Source: Bryobacterales bacterium (GTDB taxonomy: Bacteria; Acidobacteriota; Terriglobia; Bryobacterales; Bryobacteraceae). From it: a DNA stretch of 64,000 bases. Positions 1 through 10,034 of this stretch are shown here, in pieces. The stretch spans positions 1 to 64,000 of the forward strand of contig JADKID010000001.1 in the NCBI GenBank assembly GCA_016721425.1. The letters are read 5' to 3'. The position numbers and the translations under genes were made by a program. The notes beneath the pieces were generated by a model. It saw only the letters and a list, made by a program, of their open reading frames with translations. It was not told the DNA's origin and did not search any database. How positions within the stretch are numbered: position 1 is the first letter of the stretch; every line of letters starts with the position of its first letter.

Positions 1-1079
1 CCTCCAGGCGCGCCTGACCAAAACCGAACCCTGCCGCCTCGAAGCTGCGCCCGCGAGGTCTGCTCTACAAAATCTTGGCTCAACTATCGCGTCCGCGCCC
101 TCACCGCCCGCTCCACCTCCACCATCAAGGCCGATGCCGCCCTCACCGCCTTCGCGCTCTTCCGGCAAGGCAGCATCGTTCGGGCCGTCGCCGATTCCGG
201 CATCACCCCCACTCCCACTTCGACACTCACCACAACCCCGAATTACCGCCCGGCCTCGGTCCACCGCGACTTCACCGGCGCTGGCCCCCTCACCGACGAG
301 TTCGGCCACGGCACTCCACGCTGTCGCCGGCATCCCGTCGCACAGTCCCTTTCCGTGACGAGGGGCCAGCGCGGTATCGCCCCCGCAGGTAAAGCTGATC
401 TCCTCAAAGTCCTCGGCCCTGACGCGTATATGAAGTCTCCATCTCGCCGCTCCTCGACCACATCCAGCAGGTCAACGATTTCGGCCGCCGCCTCTTCATC
501 CACGGCGTCAACCTCAGCTCGGCTACGAGTGTTCGATCCCGAATGCCTCTGCCTGCGGAGCCTTCCCTTCTGCGTCCAGGTCGATCGCCCAGCCCACGCG
601 GCGTCTGCGTCGTCGTCGCCGCCGGCAACTCCGGCTACGGCCTGCCTCCACCTGCCCCCTGCCCATCAACGACCCCGCTAACGCCGGCTTCGCCATCACC
701 GTCGGCTCCACCCCTCATGATCGCCCCCACTCCTACGGCGTTCTCGCTTCTCCTCCAAAGGCCCCACCGGCGACGCACGCCGCAAGCCCGATCTCGTCGC
801 CCCCGCGAGCGCATCATCTCCTTGCGCCTCGCCCGTGAAAGCCCCGCCCGGCGAGGACTGGCGCACCGCCTACGTTGAGGATTCTGGCACCCATGGCTGC
901 CCCTACGTTCCTGGAGCCATCGTTGCTCCTCTCTCCGTCCGCTGCGTGACCATCGGCAAATCCGTAGCCGCCTGGCGAGACGCTCCTCTCGCCTCCGCCA
1001 CCGACCTCCGCCGCGATCCCTACTTCCAGGGCAGGGGACTGCCAACCTCTTGCCGGCCTCCAGAGCGGTGGTAGCGCAC
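1..1079 (+). pseudogene. Relic of an S8 (subtilisin-like) serine peptidase
   Basis: Joining short stretches from all three plus frames rebuilds the order of an S8 peptidase. The catalytic Asp context (AVADSGI) lies near 187-204. An HRDFTGAGPLTDEFGHGT segment with the catalytic His lies near 262-315. A GIAP...LLKVLGPDA segment follows near 370-425, VVVAAGNSGYG near 610-640, and DPANAGFAITVGST near 670-712. An FSSKGPTGDARRKPDLVAP-like stretch lies near 750-805. The Ser motif, a frameshifted GTSMAAPYV, is near 888-910, and the C-terminal RRDPYFQGRGL motif is near 1008-1041. At least six frame changes are needed and no long reading frame remains, so the gene is dead. Its left end lies at or beyond the window edge. 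The three catalytic motifs in the right order make the family call firm. Confidence 0.8.
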
Positions 1080-1115
1080 CTGAGACGCCCGCACCCTGGC
1101 CTCGCTCCGGTTGCC

Positions 1116-1184
1116 TGATCGGCTCCCGGAGAACAGTGATCGGATTCAGTGGAGAACCACTGATCGATTTTCGGGAGAATCCGC
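1116..1184. repeat. Three short TGATCG-type tandem units, IS21-like end remnant
   Basis: TGATCG recurs at 1116, 1137 and 1161 (spacing 21 and 24 bp), each followed by a G/A-rich GGAGAA or GGGAGAA segment. Multiple short direct repeats at the ends are typical of IS21-family elements upstream of istA. No istA or istB reading frame is nearby, so this would be a solo end. The family assignment is inference from the repeat pattern. Confidence 0.4.
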
Positions 1185-1238
1185 AGCGACGCTGCGGAAG
1201 ATGGGTTCACAGGGAGGTTTCACTTCTACCACGGTCTG

Positions 1239-1939
1239 TTAGGGAACTAGCCGGATGATTTTTGCTGCGGCGTCGCGAAACGTGACGGAAGGGTGGTCGA
1301 GGAGAGCTTCCATTGCCCGCCGAGTGGCCTGATCACCCACAAGAACCCTAGAAGTATGCTCGGACCTCCACAGGTCATTCTCGTAACTCAGAACTGTCTC
1401 GGGGCCTATACCAGATAGGGAGTTCAGCGACCAACTCACGTCGCGTCCGATTCCGCGGATCGGGACAGCCACCGGGATAGAATGGCAGCAAAATCGCGGA
1501 TGGAAAGACGTCCACCACCGCTCGGAGTCTGCCCCATTCTCGTCCAGCAGAACACCGCATATCGCCCCGGCGGAGATTGCAGTGTTGGACGGGCACTGCC
1601 GTAATCGACCCACTCGTACTGAAAAAGCGGGTTCACCTTCGCAATATCTCCGGAGATCACGCAATCACACTCCAGCCGAACCCCGGATACCTGGACAAAG
1701 GCATAGGACCAGGGCAGAGGACTAGTGCGTTTGAAACCGACCAGCCTGCTTCCAGTAGCTCGACCTATCACTACGATTTTGAAAGCGGATCGAGTCGCTC
1801 GCCGAAATCCCCAGAAGGGCACGCAGAGCCCGCTTCCACCCTCACAGTAATTCCGGAGACTCCAGTACCCTGCAACGGCGATCGCCAGTACGAAACTGAC
1901 AGCAAGTAGTGAGAACTTCATGGCCGCTTTGCTGGGCAT
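1239..1939 (-). pseudogene. Small signal-anchored protein after Rhs tip A, frameshifted (immunity candidate)
   Basis: Reading leftwards, a protein starts at MPSKAAMKF (1939) or MKFSLL (1921). It begins with a hydrophobic stretch (LLAVSFVLAIAVAGYW) that would act as a signal anchor, followed by about 110 residues. Near 1555-1565 the frame moves: the natural continuation (LLDENGADSERWW and onward) lies in another frame and stops at 1239, whereas the upstream frame runs on to 1436. The complete protein would have been about 230 residues. It sits directly after Rhs tip A in the same reading frame, the position of a cognate immunity gene. I recognise no family, so the immunity role is inferred from position only. 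Confidence 0.45.
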
Positions 1940-3845
1940 TCCGGTAGTCCGACGCCGCCCGTCGCCGTTGATAATGACACTGTTGTGAGTCGCGACCATA
2001 AAGCAACGTTCCAGAGTCGCTCCGTTCGGGCCGCGTATCATTACCAGCACCGTTTCCGCCCCCAAAGGCACTGGAACAGAGACGGTAAACTGCTGCTGCG
2101 CTTGCCACCGTCCTGGAAACGCCCCGGCGGTGGAGGTCGTCAAACACGCCGCCTTTCGGTTGAGCCATGAGGTACCAAGGAGCCCGAGATTACATAGTTG
2201 TGTTCCAGGATATCCGAGCCAGTCAGCGCAGACCCGCCTGGAGGCCTCAACCGATACGACCGTTCTCTGACCTTTGCAGCGCTGGCGAACGCTTGAGTTC
2301 GAAGTAGTCCCCGTGACCTGCAGGTATGCAGGGGTAACGATGTCCGGCTTCCTCCTCGTGTTTCCGTCGACCAGCAGCCAGAGCGGCAGCAATGGCAGCG
2401 GTATCCCACGCCCAAACCAGGGACCGTCTCTTTCGTCCGTATCCAGTTAGGATCCGAAGCAAGGGCGGTTTGTCGGCGAAAGACCCCCTCCCCACCTCCG
2501 ATGTCCGCCTGGACTCCGCCACCCCAATACCACGTGTCGCAAGTCGTTACGGTTGTGTTACTGAAGTAGAAGCCATGGGGTCCGATGGCAACTGAACTGT
2601 CGTAGCAGATTGGCGCTCTCAATTGTAACCCCGCGGGGTCATGGAAATTCACCGGATCCCCCTGAACATACGCATACCGATTCCACGACCCAGGATTCGC
2701 CGCCCCCCCGCTAGCCTGGTACGGATCCGCACTGACAAACCGCCCCATCTGCGAACTGTAATACCGGTTCACCGCATAATCCAACCCCGTCCCCGCATCC
2801 CGCCAGTACGTCGCAAACTTCTCCCCCGACGTCGTCGGCGCCGTCGCCAACTCCCCATAAGGAAACGACTTCACACGTCCCCAGCCGGTCCGCATTCATC
2901 GCCGTCCCTTCTTCTCGATCAACCGCCCGCCAAACCACGCCCGCTGCGTCGGCGCATACGTCTGCCGCTCCAGCGGCGACCCCATCATCCCGCGGAACAC
3001 CTCCAGCACCTCGCCGCCCAGCCCGTACAAATACACTTCCGCCCACGATCCCGAAACCGTCGACCTCTTCCAAAGCCGCCGGTTCCCAGCGCCGTAGCCA
3101 TAGGTCTCCACGCCGTTGTTCACCATGCGGTTCTCGACGTCATAGGTATAGGTCCCCGCCAGCCCGGCCAACCCCGAAATCACGTTGCCGTTGGCATCCC
3201 AGCCAAACCCGCCCAGCCGGTTTGTCAACGGATCCACCGCATACGAGTGCGACGGCCCCGTCCCCTTCGTTACCGTCTGCTGTGTTTTGTTGCCAAACCC
3301 GTCGTAGGAGAAGCTCAGCCCCCAATCCGGCCCCGTAGTAGCCGCCGACGACAACCGCCCCAGCGCGTCATATTGATACGTCACTTCCTCGCCGGAAAGC
3401 ACGTCCTTCCGCTGCGTAATCCGCCCATCATTGGCCGTCGCGTTGTAGACGTACTGCACGTTCTTACCCAACCCGTTCTGCTCCGTCAACTGCCCCAGCA
3501 CGTTATACGTCCGGTTCTCCGTCCCGCCCGGCCTCATAACTGCGTCATCTGCCCGGCCGCATTGTACGTCGTGCTCGACACCAGCGTCGCCGCCCAACCC
3601 GATAAAGGCACCGTCTGCCCCATGGTGGACAACCGGCCCATCGAGTCAGGCCCTTGGCCGCCGAAGCCGTAGGCGAAGGAGGCCGTCGCCATGTCCGGAA
3701 ACTTCTGCGCCACCGGCCGCCCCTCGTTGTCCCACTCGTAGCTCACGCTCACCGCCGAGACTCCCGTGACGTTCAACGCCTTCTTAGACACCAACCCAGC
3801 CACAGTGTACTCGAAACTCTCCACAATCGAGTTGGCCACCGTCAA
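1940..3845 (-). pseudogene. Rhs cassette A: truncated YD-repeat core plus variable tip, degraded
   Basis: The core (about 3845 to 2640) matches cassette B nearly codon for codon, including SMGRLSTMGQTVPLSGW, TGLDYAVNRYYS and GRFVSADPYQASGG, and ends in DPAGLQ. It begins in the middle of the core, without any Rhs N-terminus. Compared with B it has a 1-nt deletion near 3540, a 1-nt deletion near 2908 and a 2-nt deletion near 2872. The tip (about 2630 to 1940) is unrelated to tips B and C. Its first part reads IGPHGFYFSNTTVTTCDTWY, and its last part, in a different frame, reads VSVPVPLGAETVLVMIRG. At least one more frame change lies near 2450-2270. A contact-dependent toxin tip is implied by family architecture, but I recognise no catalytic domain. 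Confidence 0.75.
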
Positions 3846-3872
3846 GTCCAGGGAACGAAGAAGCTCCGGCGC

Positions 3873-4271
3873 CTAGATTCCAGGCTCCCGGCAGCCACGA
3901 TACTCAACGACGACATCTCGCCACCCTCTGGCCATTCGAAACGTCTCTCCATCTTTAGCTGGTTGATCACAAGTGATGACAAGCCTCGAACTGCCCTGCC
4001 ATTGGATCTTGAGGCTATGACGGTAGGGGAGCGAAAGAACCACGTTGTCCCAGTCTTCATTGGAAAACCATCCAAATCGCCCGTGGAGATGCACGTGAGT
4101 TACCTCCGACGTCGTGGCGCCGCAGTCTCTCACGTAGATCGTGGCCACAGTACGCTGGTCGGGTGAAACCACAGTCTGCAGAATTTCATCACCGCACGGA
4201 TCTATACAACCGCACAACGCAACCATGAGACTGGTCAGGATCACTCTTAGCAGTGGTGTTGCTTGAATCAT
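3873..4271 (-). CDS. Putative lipoprotein, candidate immunity protein for Rhs toxin B
   Basis: This 132-residue protein begins 16 bp after the stop of the Rhs toxin on the same strand. The start at 4271 gives a typical lipoprotein signal, a hydrophobic segment ending MVALCGC. A start at 4322 would overlap the toxin gene and add a poor leader. The mature part carries a VSPDQRTVATIYVRDCGATT stretch, a pattern I associate with widespread small uncharacterised lipoproteins, plus paired cysteines. The base composition is visibly less GC-rich than the Rhs core, as is common for toxin and immunity modules. The immunity role is inferred from position and export. An ordinary lipoprotein is the alternative. 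Confidence 0.6.
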   Translation of the reverse strand: MIQATPLLRVILTSLMVALCGCIDPCGDEILQTVVSPDQRTVATIYVRDCGATTSEVTHVHLHGRFGWFSNEDWDNVVLSLPYRHSLKIQWQGSSRLVITCDQPAKDGETFRMARGWRDVVVEYRGCREPGI

Positions 4272-4287
4272 GGATGAGCTATTCCGA

Positions 4288-6576
4288 CTACCAATAATCA
4301 CGGCTAGAATATCGATAGCCATTCTTGATGTTCTCCTGATCCGCTAGATTGTCGGCGTAGGGTGCTTTGCCTCCCACGCCAAGTATAATTGAAAGGAGAT
4401 TCCCAGGATCCCCTTCTGCTTCTGAGGTGGTTGCACGCTTTGCCGCCCACCCAGCCATTCGCAGGAGCGTAGTTTCCGAAAACCCAGCCGCCGCGCCAAC
4501 AGCCCCATAGTGAAAGTTGCCAAAGGCCTCATACTCGCGACTCTGTTGTTTGAAATCCCATGGGCCGCCCAGGCGGACCTGATTATAGAACCACATCGCA
4601 AACGCGCCCAAGGCCGCGCCCGCACTTGTTCCCGCCCTAATCTGCGCATGCATGTCTTCAACGCGCTTCAACACTGTCTCAATACTGGCTTTGAGTTGTT
4701 CTTTTGCCATTGGCCCAGTCGGAACCTCAGGACACCGCCATTGATCGCGAGTGGGCTCCTTTCTTTCTCCAGTAATCGGATAGTGATAGTTAGTGCCAAG
4801 GCACTCAATCAGCTGTCGACCTTCTGCCGTTAGCCGATAGAAGCACGCCAATTGACCATTCAATGTAAACTGAATCTCGATGCCGTCGGCACGGATTATG
4901 TCAAGGCCTTGAGGATCATGTAGATTCACCGGATCCCCCTCCACATACGCATACCGGTTCCAAGACCCCGGATTGGAAGGTCCCCCACTCGCCTGATACG
5001 GATCCGCACTCAAAAACCGCCCCATCTGCGGGCTGTAATACCGGTTCACCGCGTAATCCAACCCCGTCCCCGCATCCCGCCAGTACGTCGCAAACTTCTC
5101 CCCCGACGTCGTCGGCGCCGTCGCCAACTCCCCATAAGGAAACGACTTCTCATACGTCCCCAGCCGGTCCGCATTCATCGCCGTCCCCTTTTTCTCAATC
5201 AACCGACCGCCAAACCACGCCCGCTGCGTCGGCGCGTAGCTCTGCCGCTCCAGCGGCGACCCCATCATCCCGCGGAACACCTCCAGCACCTCGCCGCCCA
5301 GCCCGTACAGATACACCTCCGCCCACGACCCCGAAACCGTCGATTTCTTCCAAAGTCGCCGGTTCCCAGCCCCGTACCCATACGTCTCCACGCCGTTGTT
5401 CACCATGCGGTTTTCGACGTCATAGGTGTAGGTCCCCGCCAGGCCCGCCAGCCCCGAAATCACGTTGCCGTTGGCATCCCAGCCGAACCCACCCAGCCGG
5501 TTCGTCAACGGATCTACCGCATACGAGTGCGAAGGTCCCGTCCCCTTCGTCACCGTCTGCTGTGTTTTGTTGCCAAACCCGTCGTAGGAAAAGCTCAGCC
5601 CCCAATCCGGCCCCGTAGTAGCCGCCGCCGACAAGCGCCCCAAAGCGTCATATTGATACGTCACTTCCTCGCCGGAAAGCACGTCCTTCCGTTGCGTAAT
5701 CCGCCCATCATTGGCCGTCGCGTTGTAGACGTATTGCACGTTCTTACCCAACCCGTTCTGCTCCGTCAACTGCCCCAGCACGTTGTACGTCCGGTTCTCC
5801 GTCCCGCCCGGCCTCACCAACTGCGTCATTTGCCCGGCCGCATGGTACTGTGTGCTCGAAACCAGCGTTGCCGCCCATCCCGACAACGGCACCGTCTGCC
5901 CCATGGTGGACAACCGGCCCATCGAGTCATACCCCTTGGCCGCCGAAGCCTTGGCCGCCGAAGGCGAAGCCGAATGAGGCTGCGCCACCGGCCGCCCTTC
6001 GTTGTCCCACTCGTAATTCACGCTCACCGCAGACGTCCCCGTCACGTTCAACGTCTTCTTAGACACCAATCCAGCCACAGTGTACTCGAAACTCTCTACA
6101 AACGGCGTGGCTCCCGTCAAATCGCCGAAATGCTGATACGTCGAAATTGACCCCAGCCAGCCCCAGCCATTCACCGCCGAGTCGTAGGAATACACCGTCT
6201 TCTGCGCCGGGTCCAGCACATCCGCCCCCGCCACCCGCTTGTACCGCAGGATCTGCGTGGTCCGGTTGTAGGCGTCATACGAAAACTCGGCCAGTTGCTG
6301 TTTCGCATCGCGCTTCCACGCAGGCCGCCCGCTAGCATCGTAGCCAAACGTCGTCGTGCCCGTCTCGGGCTGCGTCACCGACGTCATCTGCCCCGCTGCG
6401 TTGTAAACAAAAGTCCGCGTTTGCGTTCCGGTCGGTCGCGGCATGGTCACCGTCGTCAACTGATTGAACGAATTGTAAACGTAGCTCGTCGTGAAGTTCG
6501 TCCCGCCCGTGTAGGCGTAGGTGGTCGTGCCGGAGTTGTCCGGCAGCACCACGCGCGTGGTCAAGCCAAACACCAA
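4288..6576 (-). CDS. Rhs cassette B: YD-repeat core with a C-terminal toxin type 44-like tip
   Basis: This is a 762-residue open frame with no Rhs N-terminal region. Residues 1-550 are YD repeats (YDSMGRLSTMG, YDALGRLSAAA, YDGFGNKTQQ) ending in the classical GRFLSADPYQASGG...DPQGLD boundary. Residues after about 554 form an unrelated tip. Its last 100 residues (FYNQVRLGGPWDFKQQ, YEAFGNFHYGAVGAAAG, then a GGKAPYADNLADQE tail) match my memory of polymorphic toxin type 44 (Ntox44, predicted nuclease). The frame starts inside the end of the upstream propeller gene at a recombination-like junction near 6560, so the first Met may not be a true start. This is the only one of three cassettes without frameshifts. 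The tip is presumed to act inside a rival cell and to be neutralised by the next gene. Confidence 0.8.
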   Translation of the reverse strand: MVFGLTTRVVLPDNSGTTTYAYTGGTNFTTSYVYNSFNQLTTVTMPRPTGTQTRTFVYNAAGQMTSVTQPETGTTTFGYDASGRPAWKRDAKQQLAEFSYDAYNRTTQILRYKRVAGADVLDPAQKTVYSYDSAVNGWGWLGSISTYQHFGDLTGATPFVESFEYTVAGLVSKKTLNVTGTSAVSVNYEWDNEGRPVAQPHSASPSAAKASAAKGYDSMGRLSTMGQTVPLSGWAATLVSSTQYHAAGQMTQLVRPGGTENRTYNVLGQLTEQNGLGKNVQYVYNATANDGRITQRKDVLSGEEVTYQYDALGRLSAAATTGPDWGLSFSYDGFGNKTQQTVTKGTGPSHSYAVDPLTNRLGGFGWDANGNVISGLAGLAGTYTYDVENRMVNNGVETYGYGAGNRRLWKKSTVSGSWAEVYLYGLGGEVLEVFRGMMGSPLERQSYAPTQRAWFGGRLIEKKGTAMNADRLGTYEKSFPYGELATAPTTSGEKFATYWRDAGTGLDYAVNRYYSPQMGRFLSADPYQASGGPSNPGSWNRYAYVEGDPVNLHDPQGLDIIRADGIEIQFTLNGQLACFYRLTAEGRQLIECLGTNYHYPITGERKEPTRDQWRCPEVPTGPMAKEQLKASIETVLKRVEDMHAQIRAGTSAGAALGAFAMWFYNQVRLGGPWDFKQQSREYEAFGNFHYGAVGAAAGFSETTLLRMAGWAAKRATTSEAEGDPGNLLSIILGVGGKAPYADNLADQENIKNGYRYSSRDYW

Positions 6577-7474
6577 CCATACTCATCGCAACCGCTCTCA
6601 TGTTCATCGTACGCCTTGATTTGAAACGCCGCACCACTCTTCACCTGAAAGCCCCAGATTCCGCTCTCCCAGGGCAAGATGTCGGGGTATTTTGCCAGAA
6701 TTAGGAACTCGGAGTCAGGTGACCACCGAACTCCGCCGAAGACCCTCTGCGTTCCAGATACAGGAGTTCCGCCCCTTTCAATGTAAACAAGTCGCAAGAA
6801 GCTGGCGCTGTCGACATAGGCCAGCATCTGTCCGCAAGGACTTACCTCAGGACAACTCCCAGGCATCATCGCGACAAATGCACCCGTTTCTGTATCCAGG
6901 CGGCATATGCGCTGTTCGTGCTCGATATAGACGTGAATTCCATTTGGATGCCAAGAAAGCCTTGGGCGAACGCTTGCCCGCCGCTTCCGGTCCAGAGGCA
7001 GTCTGAGTAGAAGGGTCTCTTCGTTACGAGCGGCCAGATACACTTCCGGAACATCGGAAGTACCCGTTGCGCTCCTCCAAAACACGAGTTTGGTAAGATC
7101 ATTCGAGAACGCCATCTTCGACGCCTCCTCGGATATGGCCTGCTCGTTATCACCGCATCTTCATATGATCTGACGATGAGGTTCCTCCCGATATCAAGCT
7201 GGTTCGCGCGGTATGCGATTCTCTTGCCGTCGCCAAAGAACTGCGCATCCCAGTTCATTAGATCGGAGAGCTGTCTTGTTGGACGAGCATCTCCGATTCG
7301 AGTGATGGTCATTACTACCATCGCGCGAACGATGCACAGCCCCTTCTCTTGCGCGAGCCTTTGGGCCTCGCGGCCTCTCGCCGGGCAGGCGCAGGACAAT
7401 CCCCCTAAGCCTGCGGCGAGGAACTGCCGGCGCTGCAAGGCCTGAACAGCAAGATTGATTTTCGTACGCATCAT
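6561..7474 (-). pseudogene. Tat-exported beta-propeller-like protein coupled to Rhs tip C, one frameshift
   Basis: The ATG at 7474 overlaps the stop of Rhs tip C (TGATG), so the two are translationally coupled. The N-terminus carries RRQFLAAGLGG, a twin-arginine-like signal. The body reads like a TolB/WD40 propeller: DAQFFGDGKRIAYRAN, then after the frame change FSNDLTKLVFW, LSWHPNGIHVYIE and VRWSPDSEFLILAK, each a typical blade strand. The frame moves by one base near 7150-7165; repaired, the protein would be about 300 residues. The stop (6561-6563) lies at the junction with the next Rhs core. The coupling suggests this is the immunity-position gene of cassette C, but no propeller immunity family is known to me, so it may be unrelated cargo. 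Confidence 0.55.
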
Positions 7475-9613
7475 CAGAAACCTGGCAATGACACACCCCA
7501 GCCGGACTGGTGGCCCAAAAAGTAGTTAGTGAGTAGGCTAGCAACGAAATTCATTCCAATGGCGTTTAAGATAGAATACGTCGTGGAATGGCAATTGGGG
7601 CCACTAGTAAGGCCGTATGTGGATGTGCTCCTATTGTATGTCGCCGCACGATTAAGCGCACTGGCGATTGCACTGCAGAACCCTTCACCGCCGCAGACCT
7701 TGACTCCTGCCGAGGCATCGGTCGTTTTGTTGTCAGCTTGTACTCCATTCTCGCTGGTTTGGATAACCAGCTGATCGTCAGCTTTTCCTGGTACGGCAAC
7801 CGGCATCCCTTCAACCACAAAATCTTTTAAAGGAAAGCCATCGGGAAGCGGTCTTCTCTCGACTGTGATTCGAAGATAACTATGATTCCCGCCGGGTAAC
7901 GGAATGCAGATGGAGCCCACGCATGTCTTAAGGGGCCGCACCTTGCTTCAATGCAGCACCATGATGTCCCCTGCCGTCTTCGGGTTTGTCTTTGTACACG
8001 GCCCTGTGCCGGGTGCCCATCTGGTACTGAAATCATCGCAGCCTGGCTCATCGAAGCACCCGGCACCGGGCTCGCATGTATATAGGCCTCTTGGGTCCAG
8101 ATGGTTCACCGGATCCCCCTCCACATACACATACCGGTTCCAACTCCCCGGATTCGCCGGCCCGCCCGACGCCTGATACGGATCTGCCGTCAAAACCGCC
8201 CCATCTGCGGGCTGTAATACCGGTTCACCGCATAATCCAGCCCCGTCCCCGCATCCCGCCAGTACGTCGCAAACTTTCCCTGACGTCGTCGGCGCCGTCG
8301 CCAGCTCCCATAAGGAAACGACTTTTCATACGTCCCCAGCCGGTCCGCATTCATCGCCGTCCCCTTTTTCTTCAATCAACCGACCGCCAAACCACGCCTG
8401 CTGCGTCGGCGATACGGTCGCCTGCTCCAGCGGCAACCCCATCATCCCGCGGAACACCTCCAGCACCTCGCCGCCCAGCCCGTACAGATACACCTCCGCC
8501 CACGACCCCGACACCGTCGATTTCTTCCAAAGTCGCCGGTTCCCAGCCCCGTACCCATACGTCTCCACGCCGTTGTTCACCATGCGGTTTTCGACGTCGT
8601 AGGTATACGTGCCCGTCAACCCAGCCAGCCCAGAGATCACGTTCCCGTTCGCATCGTAGCCAAACCCGCCCAGCCGGTTCGTCGCCGCATCCACCGTGAA
8701 CGAAGGCTGCGGCACCGTGCCGTTCCCCCGTCCACCCCGGCTTCGTTGTCTGCCCGGTTTTGTTGCCAAACCCGTCGGAAGCAAAGTTCAGCCCCCACTC
8801 CAGTCGTCGCCGTCGTTGCCGCCGAAATCAACCGCCCCAGCGAGTCATAGAGATAGTCCACCTCATCGCCCGACAACCCTTGCGCTTTCGTGATCCGCCC
8901 GTCGTTGGCGGTCGCGTTGTAGCTGTACTCCACGGTTCGGCCCAGGCCAGCCTGCTTGGTCATTACTGCCCCAGCACGCTGTATTCACGGCTCTCCGTCC
9001 CGCCCGGCCTCACCAACTGCGTCATCTGCCCGGCAGTCATTGTATTGCGTGCTCGTCACAAGTTCGTGCTCCATCCGGAAGCCGCAGTTTCCGCCCGCCC
9101 CATTGTCGACAATCTGCCCATCGAATCATAGCCCCACGTGAATCGCGGCCCCGCCAATCCGGAGTCCCCACAATCGAAAGTCCGGAACTTTTGAGCCACC
9201 GGCCGCCCCTCGTTGTCCCACTACCTGTAACTCACGTCCTTCGCACGGCAGACGTCCCCGTCACATTCAACGTCTTCTTTAGACACCAGCCCAGCCACAG
9301 TAACTGGAAACCTCCACAATCGGCGCTGGCCCCGTCAAGTCACCGAAATGCTGATACGTCGAATTGACCCCAGCCGGCCCCAGCCATTCACCGCCGAATC
9401 GTAGGGGAGTACACCGTCTTCTGTGCCGGGTCCAGCACATCCGCGCCCGGCCACCCGCTTGTACCGCAGGATCTGCGTGGTCCGGTTGTAGGCGTCATAA
9501 AAATACTCGGTCTTCTGCTGCTTCGCATCGCGCTTCCACGAAGGCTTGCCCGTGGAGTCGTAGCCGCTCGATTTGCCCCAGCCCGCGCTGATCCAGTGGG
9601 TGTCACGAAGCAT
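7474..9613 (-). pseudogene. Rhs cassette C: heavily frameshifted core and a cysteine-motif tip
   Basis: The core is spread over several frames between about 9613 and 8100 (AYNRTTQILRYKRVAG, GFGYDANGNVISGLAG, NRYYSPQMGRF) and ends in DPRGLY near 8090. Against cassette B it has many small indels, notably near 9240, 9060, 8960, 8780, 8350 and 8195. The tip runs from about 8085 to the stop at 7474 and has an in-frame TGA at 7948-7950. The last part, SGPNCHSTTYSILNAIG, resembles the NC-helix motif of permuted papain-fold (LRAT/NlpC-like) domains, suggesting a peptidase- or amidase-like toxin. That fold assignment is tentative. The cassette is non-functional as written. Confidence 0.7.
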
Positions 9614-9977
9614 CTGTCCCCGCTTTCAGGTATCGCTTCGTCTCTTCGATCTGCGGACTGCCCGGCTCTAGATTCTCCTGGTCGAGCTGCCGTCGAGGTA
9701 CCAAAGTGCCGGCTTTGGCCGTATCCCCAGAGATACCGTTACCGCTTGCGTGTAGGCGCGCGAGTTCAATCTGCGCAAAACCCTCCCGTGCTGCGCCTTC
9801 GCCGGCAACTACCGAACGGCCCGCGACCAGCGCTGAGTCAACGCCCATGCCGCCTGCGCTCACTTCGCCCCGGTGCCCGAAATCCTGGCCTGTGGAACCC
9901 CCGCGCCGGCTACCGGACAGCCGGTCAAGTTCCGGCGTCGGTCGTCGGAAGGACCACCATCCAGATAATGATCCCAA
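9603..9977 (-). pseudogene. Fragment of a TPR-like C-terminus
   Basis: The minus-strand frame contains FAQIELARLHASGNGISGDT...AKAGTL and, near 9610-9660, GSPQIEETKRYLKAG. This resembles the last TPR and tail of acidobacterial TPR/kinase or winged-helix-TPR proteins, where ALxGDxxKA is followed by a DPDIPxLKxAKxEY tail. It lacks an upstream domain and merges directly into the degraded Rhs core C, marking a rearrangement point. The family call rests on short motifs only. Confidence 0.3.
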
Positions 9978-10034
9978 GCACAGCCCGAGCTAGGGAACAC
10001 TTCCGGCTTCCGCCATGCGCGTAGTTCGGCGATA

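Noticed and set aside
2641..3672. Plus-strand open frame of 343 codons across the Rhs core
   Set aside because: Arg/Pro/His-rich translation opposite conserved YD repeats; shadow.
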